Of a stretch of DNA of 64,000 bases, positions 48,260 through 56,800 are shown one piece after another. Below the pieces are notes generated by a model. It was not told the DNA's origin and ran no database searches. It saw only the letters and a program-made list of their open reading frames with translations. The position numbers and the translations under genes are program-made. The stretch covers positions 1-64,000 of the forward strand of contig JAVBLT010000020.1 in the NCBI GenBank assembly GCA_031553315.1, given 5' to 3'. How positions within the stretch are numbered: position 1 is the first letter of the stretch; each line of letters opens with the position of its first letter. The stretch is from JAVBLT01 sp031553315. Lineage in GTDB: Bacteria > Verrucomicrobiota > Kiritimatiellia > RFP12 > DVOR01.

Positions 48260-49968
48260 TCGGCGTCGGGGTAAGCGCGGGCGAGGCGGCGGGTGGCGCA
48301 CCAGTCTTTCATGAAGCGGATCCAGCCGATGGCGGCGCAGCCTTGGGCGCGGTTTTGGGCGCCGACGGCGAAGAGGGTGCGGACCATGTCCATCAGGGTT
48401 CCGTAGACGGTGGAAATCGGGGTCGCGGGATCCCAGATGTGGAGGGGCTGGCCGCTGCGGCCGGAGCCGTTGATTTCCATGATGCGCAGGTTGGCGCCGG
48501 CAAGGAGGTCTTCTTCGGTGGGGCAGCGCAGGTCGAGGCGGATCCAGCAGAGGCCGGAAACGCCGCCGAGGATGGCGTCGACGGTTTGGGCGAGGGCGGG
48601 GGTGACGCGGGTGCGGATGTCTTTGGAAATGGCTCCCTGGCCGTGGTTGCCGGTGAAGCTGATGGGGATGCGTTCGCCGGCGGGGATGACGGTGTCGAGC
48701 GCGGGCAGGTTCTTTTTGAAGAAGAGGGCGGCGATGCGGCGGGCGCGGTTGTTGTTGAGGATGAGCTGGCGGAGGGTGTGGAAACCGTCGCCAATCATGC
48801 AGGGGGTCTCGCGCAGGGCGAGGGAGATGATTTTTCCGGCGCGCTCGCCCGGTCTGCGGAGGTAGACGAGGCTGGCTTCGACGGGGTCTGTGAGGAGCTC
48901 CTGGATGAGGAGCGGCTGTTCGCGGGGATAGGCGCGGCAGTAGGCGAGGAGCTCGCTTTCGTTGCGGATGCGGCGAACGCCGGCGCCGGCGTAGGTGAGG
49001 TCGGGTTTGGCCACGAAGGGGTAGGTGATGCCGGCCGCGGCGCGGAGGCGGTCGGCTTCTTCGGCGCGCTCTTCGAAGGTGGCGTGGGGCATGGCGGGGA
49101 GGATGGCGGTTTGGGCGAACCATTTTTCGCGGATGCTTTGGGGGAAGAGGGCGTATTCGGCGCTTTTGGATTCTTTGACGGCGCCTGAGGCGTAGAGGGC
49201 GGGGTTCACGCAAAGAGGCGCGCGGAGGCTGCGGGTGCGGAGGGCTTGCCAGAGGCCGTAGAGGGAAAGGGGAATGATGAAAAAGGCGGAGTGCCAGAAC
49301 TCGTAGCCGGAGCAGGGGGTGTCGTCTTTCGGCAGGGGGTGGGGATCGGAGGCGTATTTGCGGTCGATGTGGCGGGAGATGAGCCTGGTGGCGATCCAGT
49401 TGAGCGCCAGGAAGAGGAGGAAGACCCCGGCGATGAGGCTGATTGCGGTCGCGGGGTGGGTGCGCCAGAGCTGTTTCAGCCAGGCGACGGGGCGCTCAAG
49501 CACGTATTTTCCGGCGAAGACCACGAGGGTGGCCTGGACGACGGAGGAGAGGAGCGAGTAGAGGATGTAGCTGTGCAGGGGCACGCGGAGCATCCCGGCG
49601 GCGATGAGGGCGACGGTGCGGATGCCGGGGGTGAAGCGGATGATGAACATGGTCTTGCCGACGTGGCGGCTGAAGAAGTCTTCGAAGATGCGGATGTATT
49701 TGCGGTTGTTTTCGACCCATTTGAGCTTGTCGATGTAGCGCATGGCGAAGCGGCTGGGGGCGTAGATGATGATGTCGCCGGCGAAGACGCCGAAGGTCGC
49801 CGCCCAGAAGGCCACGCGGGGGAGCATGTCGCCCGAGGCCACGAGGCCGCTCATGATCACGCAGACCACGTTTTCCACAATAAGGGTTCCGATTGCCGCG
49901 ACCCAGCCTTGAAGCGTGGGGTGCTCGGAGAGCTGTTTGATTACTTCCTGCCAAAATTCGTAACTCAT
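48256..49968 (-). CDS. DedA/VTT membrane domain fused to a D-Ala-D-Ala-ligase-like ATP-grasp domain
   Basis: 570 residues. Residues about 15-200 are a DedA/SNARE-associated (VTT) membrane domain (GVFAGDIIIYAPSR, FIIRFTPGIRTVALIAAGML), a family tied to lipid transport such as undecaprenyl-phosphate or PE flipping. A short TM-containing linker follows (about 225-250). Residues about 285-545 fit an ATP-grasp enzyme (YPFVAKPDLTYAGAGVR, LLIQELL, NHGQGA, LRIMEINGSGRSG with the metal-binding Glu/Asn), the fold used to form amide bonds in peptide ligases. The pairing suggests coupling of lipid-linked transport to ligation at the membrane. GGAGAG precedes the start. Its stop lies in repeat copy C. Confidence 0.85.
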   Translation of the reverse strand: MSYEFWQEVIKQLSEHPTLQGWVAAIGTLIVENVVCVIMSGLVASGDMLPRVAFWAATFGVFAGDIIIYAPSRFAMRYIDKLKWVENNRKYIRIFEDFFSRHVGKTMFIIRFTPGIRTVALIAAGMLRVPLHSYILYSLLSSVVQATLVVFAGKYVLERPVAWLKQLWRTHPATAISLIAGVFLLFLALNWIATRLISRHIDRKYASDPHPLPKDDTPCSGYEFWHSAFFIIPLSLYGLWQALRTRSLRAPLCVNPALYASGAVKESKSAEYALFPQSIREKWFAQTAILPAMPHATFEERAEEADRLRAAAGITYPFVAKPDLTYAGAGVRRIRNESELLAYCRAYPREQPLLIQELLTDPVEASLVYLRRPGERAGKIISLALRETPCMIGDGFHTLRQLILNNNRARRIAALFFKKNLPALDTVIPAGERIPISFTGNHGQGAISKDIRTRVTPALAQTVDAILGGVSGLCWIRLDLRCPTEEDLLAGANLRIMEINGSGRSGQPLHIWDPATPISTVYGTLMDMVRTLFAVGAQNRAQGCAAIGWIRFMKDWCATRRLARAYPDAE

Positions 49969-49999
49969 CGCGCGCTCTCCGTTATGTCATGCAATCGTA

Positions 50000-51769
50000 T
50001 CAGTCGTTCATCCCGGTTGTTTTGTCGGAGGGAATGGCCAGGTAGCGCCCGATCTCTTCCGCCACTTGCGCAAAGACCGGCGCCGAGATCGAACCGCCCG
50101 TGCGCGACTTTTTGGGGTCTGGCCGCTCAACGGTCACAATCACGCCGATTTCGGGCGCCGTGGCGGGAAAGAACCCGACGAACGTGGCGTTGTGGTCGGT
50201 ATTGCTGTACCCTCCGGCGATTGGAATCTGCGCGGTGCCGGTTTTCCCCGCCACGGTGTAAGACTGGGTGGCGGCTTTTGGGGCCGTGCCGCCTTCTTCG
50301 GTTACGCCGCGAAGCATTCCGCTGACCGACGCGGCCACTTCTTTTCGAATCGGCCGGCCGATAAGCCGGGGCGTGGTCTGGATGGTTTCGCCCTGGGCGT
50401 CGACAATCCGATCCACGATGTAGGGCCTCATGAGATTCCCACCGTTGGCAAGTGTACAATAACCGTTGAGCATTTGCAAGGCTGTAACGGCGATGCCTTG
50501 ACCGATGGCGATGCGGCTGGGGGAGAGGACGTCCCACTTGGCGGCGGCGGAGAGGATGCCGCGCTCTTCGCCGTTGAGGCCGATCTCAAGCGGAGATCCG
50601 AAGCCGAAGGCTCTGATGTAACGCTCGAAAAGCTCGTTTTTTTTGAAGGCGACGCCGTCTCTGACGGTGGGCTTGGCGAGCTCAAGGCCGATTTTGGCGC
50701 AGGCGATGTTGCTTGATTTGGCGAGGGCGGTGCGGGTGTCGATGTGGCCGATGACGTGATCCGTGAGTTTTTTTCCGGCGTAGATCCAGAAGCCCTGGTG
50801 AACGTCGAAAATCGTGTCGGGGGTGATGAGGCGCTCGTTGAGGGCGGCCGCCACGATGAAGCTTTTCATGACGGAGCCGGGTTCGTAGTTTCGGCTGATG
50901 GCGGCATTGCTCCAGTTGTTGGAGCCGCCTTCCTGATAGGCTCCGGGGTTGAAATCGGGGTAGGCGGCCATGGCGAGGATCTCGCCGGTCCGCACGCGCT
51001 GCACGATGGCGATCCCGGAGCGGGCGTCGGCCCCGATCACGGCGGCGGAGAGGGCGCTCTCGACGATGCGCTGGATGTTGTTGTCGATGGTGAGGTAGAT
51101 GTCGGCCCCGGGCACGGGGGGTATGCCCACGCGGCGGAGGGTGCGGATTTCCTTGCGGTGGGCGTCGCGCGAGCCTTCGATCATGCCGGGGATGCCGCGC
51201 AGGTTCTTGTCGTATTTCAGCTCCAGGCCGGCGCTGCCCACGCCTTCGCTGTTGACGAAGCCCAGCACATGGCTCAAGCGCCGCCCGTTGGGGTAGGCGC
51301 GGATGGTTTTGTCGGTCATGCCCACGCCGGCGATGGTTTTGGCGTCGAGGCGGGCGGTGAGGTTGGAGATGACCGATTCTTTGGCGGTGGTGGCCATGGG
51401 GATGAAGCGCTTGTCTTTTTTGGAGAAGGCTTCGATGATGCTGTCTTCATCGACCTCGAGCAGTTCGGAGAGGTCGAAGGTGAGGCGGGTGCGGAGCTCG
51501 GGCTTGAGCTTTGCGAGGCGTTCGTCTCTCGGGTCAATGAATACAAGGCGGCCGGGGATGCTTTCGGCGAGGGTCGCGCCGTTGCGGTCGCAGATGCGGC
51601 CGCGCAGCGCGCTGAGCTCATATTTCCATTCCCGGTTGAGGGGGGCCGATTCGATGAAGTGAAATTGCACGAGCCGGCAGAACACGGCGATGAAAAGCAC
51701 CGCCAAAACACCTCCAACCAGGCCTATTACGCCGAGTAAACGGCTGTTTTCACGGTTGAATCCCGCCAT
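50000..51769 (-). CDS. ftsI: Penicillin-binding protein 3 / FtsI division transpeptidase
   Basis: 589 residues. Septal peptidoglycan crosslinking enzyme. N-terminal TM (about 12-34), pedestal domain with ALRGRICDRNG, then the transpeptidase domain: S299-VMK, S352-SN and K509-TGTA. No PASTA domains. AAGGAGG precedes the ATG at 51769. Follows ftsL closely, in normal dcw order, but the genes after it (murE, mraY and so on) are missing and a DedA fusion gene sits there instead. Confidence 0.95.
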   Translation of the reverse strand: MAGFNRENSRLLGVIGLVGGVLAVLFIAVFCRLVQFHFIESAPLNREWKYELSALRGRICDRNGATLAESIPGRLVFIDPRDERLAKLKPELRTRLTFDLSELLEVDEDSIIEAFSKKDKRFIPMATTAKESVISNLTARLDAKTIAGVGMTDKTIRAYPNGRRLSHVLGFVNSEGVGSAGLELKYDKNLRGIPGMIEGSRDAHRKEIRTLRRVGIPPVPGADIYLTIDNNIQRIVESALSAAVIGADARSGIAIVQRVRTGEILAMAAYPDFNPGAYQEGGSNNWSNAAISRNYEPGSVMKSFIVAAALNERLITPDTIFDVHQGFWIYAGKKLTDHVIGHIDTRTALAKSSNIACAKIGLELAKPTVRDGVAFKKNELFERYIRAFGFGSPLEIGLNGEERGILSAAAKWDVLSPSRIAIGQGIAVTALQMLNGYCTLANGGNLMRPYIVDRIVDAQGETIQTTPRLIGRPIRKEVAASVSGMLRGVTEEGGTAPKAATQSYTVAGKTGTAQIPIAGGYSNTDHNATFVGFFPATAPEIGVIVTVERPDPKKSRTGGSISAPVFAQVAEEIGRYLAIPSDKTTGMND

Positions 51770-51793
51770 GGCGATTCCTCCTTTTCGCTCCGG

Positions 51794-52174
51794 TTACCGG
51801 GTTTTGACTTGGCTTGCGGTTTTTCCGCGCTTGTGGGCGTCGGCGATGGCCTGGCTGGGGCTGACTCTGCCGTCGCGGTGGACGTGTACGATTTGCGAAG
51901 GGGCGGGGGTGTTGAAGGTCATGGCGCAGCGCCTGAGGGCGGCGTCGAGGTTTTCCGGGGTTTTCATGGTGTTCCAGTTGGCCGTTTCGCGCTGGAGTTG
52001 TTCGTTGCGGACCCGCTCCTTGTTTTCGAGCAGCTTGAGGTCTTTGCTGCGGTCTTCGATCTGGATGGCCAGCGTGCGGTAGGCAATGCCCACGATGAGG
52101 ATGCAAAGGAGCAATCCGGCGGGGGCGAGCATTGAGGCGGTGAGGCGGCGTGTGTGTTTTTTATTTTTTCTCAT
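51794..52174 (-). CDS. ftsL: FtsL-like septum-formation protein
   Basis: 126 residues. Basic N-terminus, one TM (about 15-33, MLAPAGLLLCILIVGIAYR), a short coiled coil (about 37-70, KDLKLLENKERVRNEQLQRE) and a small C-terminal domain. This is the bitopic FtsL layout; sequence similarity alone is weak. Position between rsmH and ftsI is the main evidence. GGAAGGAG precedes the ATG. Starts within the end of rsmH (14-bp overlap). Confidence 0.82.
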   Translation of the reverse strand: MRKNKKHTRRLTASMLAPAGLLLCILIVGIAYRTLAIQIEDRSKDLKLLENKERVRNEQLQRETANWNTMKTPENLDAALRRCAMTFNTPAPSQIVHVHRDGRVSPSQAIADAHKRGKTASQVKTR

Positions 52175-53147
52175 GGCGGTTCTCCTTCCCGGTCGATGGG
52201 TGACGGCTGCGGCTGGGAATCTCCGCGAGCCGTTCCACGGCTCTGAGCCTGGCGGAGCGGGAACGCGGGTTTTCCGCGAGCTCGCTTTCGGAGGCTGTGA
52301 GGGCGTGTTTCAAAAGGTTCCGTATGGGGGGCTCTTCGCCTTGCCAGCGTTCGCCGCCCTGTTGCAGCGCCTCGAAGCGGCCTTCGTGGGCTTTGAAAAA
52401 CTGTTTCACGGCGCGGTCGGTCAGGCTCTCGAAGGTGATCACGGCGAAGCGGCCGCCGGGTTTGAGCAGGGTGAGCCCGCCGCGCAGGGCGGCCTCCAAA
52501 TCGGCCATTTCGTGGTTGACGGCCATGCGCAGGGCCTGAAAGACCCGTGTCGCGGGGTGGCGGGCTTTGCCTTTTGCGCCGCCGAGCGCGTCGGCCACAA
52601 TCCCGGCGAGCTGAAGGGTGCCGGTGACGGGTTGCCCGCGGCGGGCGCGGTCGATGGCGCGGGCGGCGCGCATCGCCTGGGGTTCTTCGCCCCAGGTGCG
52701 GAAGAGGCGGGCCATCTCTTCCACGGTCATGCGGGCGAGGAGGTCGGCGGCGGTTTCGCCGGAGCCTTGGCCCATGCGCATGTCGAGGGGGCCGTCGAGG
52801 CGGAAGCTGAAGCCGCGCGCGGGGGTGTCGAGCTGATCGCTCGAAACGCCGAGGTCGAGCAAAACCGCGTCGGCCTCTTCAATGCCGTTTTGCCTGGCGA
52901 GGGAGAGGATGTCGCCGTGTTCGCCTTGCACAAGGATTTTTTCGCCGGGCACGGCGGCCAGGCGATCCCGGGCGCGGGCGAGGGCCTCGGCGTCGCGGTC
53001 GATGCCGAGCAGGCGGCCTGAGGGGCCCGCGCGCAGGAGCATTTGGGCGGCGTGGCCGGCGCTGCCGAGGGTGCCGTCGATGCAGGTGGCGCCGGGGGCG
53101 ATGGCGAGCGCGGCGATCGTTTCGTTGAGCAGAACGGAGAGGTGCAT
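52161..53147 (-). CDS. rsmH: 16S rRNA (cytosine-1402-N4)-methyltransferase
   Basis: 328 residues. SAM-dependent methylation of C1402 in the 16S decoding site. Motifs: HLSVLLNETIAAL, CIDGTLGSAGHA (SAM loop), DAVLLDLGVSSDQLD, GFSFRLDGPLDMRMG and GGRFAVITFESLTDRAVK near the end. The second gene of the division cluster; starts 6 bp after mraZ. Confidence 0.95.
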   Translation of the reverse strand: MHLSVLLNETIAALAIAPGATCIDGTLGSAGHAAQMLLRAGPSGRLLGIDRDAEALARARDRLAAVPGEKILVQGEHGDILSLARQNGIEEADAVLLDLGVSSDQLDTPARGFSFRLDGPLDMRMGQGSGETAADLLARMTVEEMARLFRTWGEEPQAMRAARAIDRARRGQPVTGTLQLAGIVADALGGAKGKARHPATRVFQALRMAVNHEMADLEAALRGGLTLLKPGGRFAVITFESLTDRAVKQFFKAHEGRFEALQQGGERWQGEEPPIRNLLKHALTASESELAENPRSRSARLRAVERLAEIPSRSRHPSTGKENRHEKK

Positions 53148-53153
53148 GGGGGG

Positions 53154-53636
53154 TTACTCTCCTTTCCTGCGGCTGCGGATGGTTTGAATGGCTCGCAGCA
53201 GCTGATCCTGGTCGATTTCATCTTCGATTTCCATGCGTTCTTCGGCCCAGATCTGAATGCGGTCAAAGGTGCCGACCATGACGGCTTTTCCCGAAAACCC
53301 CGCAAATTTCTGAAGGCGGTCGCCAATGCGGATGCGCCCCTGCACATCAAGCTGAAGCTGTTCGGAGTTGGCCGCCAGCACGCGCATGGATTGGGTCAGC
53401 TCATCATCGAAAAACGCATCGTCGCCGCTGGGCTGGGCAAAAAGGGTCTCCATCTTCTCGATGGTGATGAGGTTGAGGCATTTTTCTTTGGGGTCGGGCA
53501 TCACAAACACATATTTTGGATCGCCCATCATTTCGCGCCAACAGGAAGGAATGGTCAGGCGGCGCTTGGGATCGAGCGCATGCTCGAACCTTCCGCAAAA
53601 TCTGCCTTTTCCATTTGTTTTTACTTCCATCGACAC
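53154..53636 (-). CDS. mraZ: MraZ transcriptional regulator / division-cluster protein
   Basis: 160 residues. DNA-binding protein of the AbrB/SpoVT fold that represses its own cluster in other bacteria. Two tandem MraZ repeats: about 11-55 (FEHALDPKRRLTIPSCWRE) and about 85-130 (QLQLDVQGRIRIGDRLQKFAG). GTG 53636 is placed 6 bp from GAGG; ATG 53630 is the alternative. First gene of the mraZ-rsmH-ftsL-ftsI cluster. Confidence 0.93.
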   Translation of the reverse strand: MSMEVKTNGKGRFCGRFEHALDPKRRLTIPSCWREMMGDPKYVFVMPDPKEKCLNLITIEKMETLFAQPSGDDAFFDDELTQSMRVLAANSEQLQLDVQGRIRIGDRLQKFAGFSGKAVMVGTFDRIQIWAEERMEIEDEIDQDQLLRAIQTIRSRRKGE

Positions 53637-53665
53637 GATACACCTCGCCTGACATTCTGCCCCAC

Positions 53666-53695
53666 AGTATGCCACTTTCTGACACCATTTGGCAA
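53666..53695 (-). promoter_or_regulatory. Candidate mraZ promoter with possible MraZ boxes
   Basis: TTGCCA (53695-53690), 18 bp, CATACT (53671-53666). The same interval holds TGGTG, TGGCA and TGGGG repeats (the last two 10 bp apart), similar to TGGGN MraZ boxes. The remaining 250-bp gap toward surface protein 2 is AT-rich; I found no confident promoter for that gene. Confidence 0.5.
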
Positions 53696-53888
53696 CACTA
53701 AAAGTGAAATAAAATAATGCATTGACAAGTGGTGTTTTATTTATCCGTGATGATTTTTGTTCCGTTTTTTCCTTTTTTGACTATTCATTGGAAATCGGCT
53801 CCATGTGCATTTTGGCCTTGCCGGATGGCACTTGTTTTGCTATTTTGTCTGCATACGAAATTACTTTTCGTTTTTCGGAGATTAAATT

Positions 53889-56800
53889 ATGAAAAAAAGC
53901 ATTCTTATTTTGGCACTTTTTTCAACGGCCCTCGTTTTTTCAGCGGGTGTGCCGGATGAAACGGGCCTCGTGCCCACGCTGAATATCTCTTTCAACGTGG
54001 CCGGAACCACGGGCGATTTGAAGGATACCAATACCGGCTCCATCGCCATTTCGGGTACTGGCGACTATGTGGCCTCGCCCAACGGCAAGGCGATTAATCT
54101 GGTGGATAGCACGAAGAATCCCTACGGTAGCGTTGGCGGAGTGGTTCCCGCCGCCACAGCCTATACGGTCGCCTTTTTCGCCAAGCTTTCGGGGAATGAC
54201 GCCGGCACTCTTTTTCACTTGCAGGATTCCGCGGGAGGCTTGCTCTTTCGCCGGGGCGCCACCGCCGGTTCGGTGGTGGTGGCCAATGCCAAGGGAGCCG
54301 CGACGATTTCGCTCACAGGGCTTTCGGATTTGGAAACAAAGTGGCATTTCTACGCGCTGACCGTCGATGCCCAATTCATCACGCTTTATATTGACGGCGT
54401 GCCGCGCGGCCAAAGCGCTTCGGGCGCAACCTCGTTTGTCAACGCCAAGACAGCCTATCAGTTTGGCGCCCGGCATGGCGGGATGGGAACCGGCGAAGCG
54501 AAAAACGGCGGATTGCTTGATGATTTCCGTGTGTATGCCCGAATTCTCACCGCCGAGCAGCTTGCTGCCGTGAACTGGGCACTGGTGCCTCATTCGAAAA
54601 AGGTCATCAGCCTGAATTTTGCCACAAACGCGAATGCCTCTGCGTTGCCCGCCACCGATGCTCGTGTGGGGCTTGAGCCGGTTGCCGCATCATCGTGGAT
54701 CAATCTCGCCAATGCCGCGCAGGAGGAGGCGGTTTCGATTTACGCCAACGATTGTGCCCACCCCTTTCCGGCTCCGGCCGTTGCCTGGAGCGCTTCAACG
54801 ATGTATCGTCAAGGCAGCACAGTCTCACTCGAGGCGACGGTTCTGCGCAACTATCTCGCCGATGCCCAAACGCGCACGGGCGTTGGCGTTCAGATCACCG
54901 TTTCCGATATTCCCTTTGCCGCTTATGAGGTCATCATTTATCAGGCGGCCGATTCCGCCACCCCTTTCCGCCCGCCCTCGGTCAACGGCCAGTTTTACAC
55001 CTTTGATGCCACCGGTTGCCGCATTGTCAAAGGCAGCGCGAATTACGGCGATGCCAACGCCTCGCGCACCGCGTTCACGCATGGGGTCAATGCCCTGCGC
55101 ATCCGTCGTGCCGCCATCGATCCCGCCGATGGCGATTTCTCCGGCGCGCTGACCATTCTGGGGCAAATTTCCGCCGGTTCCTCCATCGCCCGCGGATGCA
55201 TCGCCGCCATTCAAATTGTGGAAGTGGAACCCTTCGAAACCGTTTATACCCGAGCGATCTCAGCCGATGGCGTTTGGGGTGATTCGCTTTGGAATACCTC
55301 CTCCGCTTCCAATCAGGCATGGGTCGATGGCGCGACCGCCATTCTGAACGCTTCCTCCCCCGCCACGCTTTCGCTGGGGGTGCCTGTGCAGGCCCATGAT
55401 CTGATTATCCAGGGCAAGGGTTCCCTGGCGCTCACCGGCGCTTCTCTCTCCTTCTCCGGCGCGATCAACGCCCAACTGTTCAACGCCGCCGATTCGATCA
55501 CGATCGCTTCGCCCGTGCAAAATGAAAATCTGACCCTTTATGCGCACAATCCCAACGCCTCCGCCGCCGGCAAGCTTGCTTTAACCGGATCTTTCCAGAA
55601 TCTGACCCTCGGTTCCGGCACGCTCGATGCCGCCGTAAACGCAGGCAACCTTTCACTGCAAGGCGGTTCGCTTGCTATCGCCCCGGGGATCTATGCCTAT
55701 CCGGTCTCGGTTGGCGCACCCGCCGTGTTCCGGGTGGATTCCGGCGACGCAGCCTTCACGCAACCCGTGAATTCCAATGCGATCCTCACCAAGACCGGAT
55801 CCGGGAACCTCACCTTTGAAAATAATCTGACCTCGACCGCCGCGCTCAGCGCCGCCGCCGGGCAGGTCACGCTCAAGGGCACCGCGAATTCGCTCCCCGA
55901 CTACCCGGCCAATACCGTTTTCGCCGATGGCACAACGACCACGCTGACAACCGAGCGGCTGACCATCGCCACCGAAACACGCACCTGGCCGATGGCTCCC
56001 GGCGCAACGATCGAGACCGCCGCCTTTCGTGCGGCCAATACGAGCGCTTCGAAATCAGTGATCAACCACACCAACGGCACCTTCCGCGTCACCGGCAACG
56101 TCTCCACCGCCGATACCGTGCCCACCTTCCTGCTCGCCTACTGGACCAACGGCGGCGCCGGCACCTACAACCTCAGCGGCGGCACCCTTTCCGTGCCCAA
56201 TGCCGAAATCCGCCTGTCGCACTCCGGCACCGGCACGCTCAACATCTCGGGAAGCGGGCGCGTGGAAACGCTTGGCTTCCAAAATTGCGGCCTTTCCGGA
56301 ACCATCGCCATGTCGGGCGGGAGCATCGCTCTCAACAGCGCCGGCATTCGCAGTTCCAAGATTTACCCGAAGTTTTCCGGCGGCACGCTCGAAGCCGCCG
56401 CCAGCTTCAGCATCGACAGCGCTGTCGAGCTGCTTGCGGGTGAAGGCCCTGTGATTGAACCCAACAGCCACACCATCACCGTCAACCAGCCTTTCTCCGG
56501 CGAAGGCAGCGTGACCTTTGGTTCCGCCGGGAGCACCGGCAGCGTGATTCTGGCCGCAGACCTCAGCCACACCGGCGGCACCGTGCTCGCCGGCGGCACG
56601 CTCGATATCGGCCTACGCACGGTCATTCCCGGCGCGGTCACGGTTCAAGGCTCGCCCGCGCTGAAAATCAACGCGGGCATCTTGCCGAATTATTCCGACA
56701 GCGGCGCGTTTCACCCCTCCGCGCTGACTTTTGCCGCCGATGCTTCTCTGCGCGTGGAGGTCGATGCCGGAGGAAGCGATGTGTTGCTTGAAAGCTATGC

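Noticed and set aside
53700..53888. Several TTGAC/TTGCC hexamers as promoters of surface protein 2
   Set aside because: The region is AT-rich and several pairs fit about equally badly; none could be preferred.
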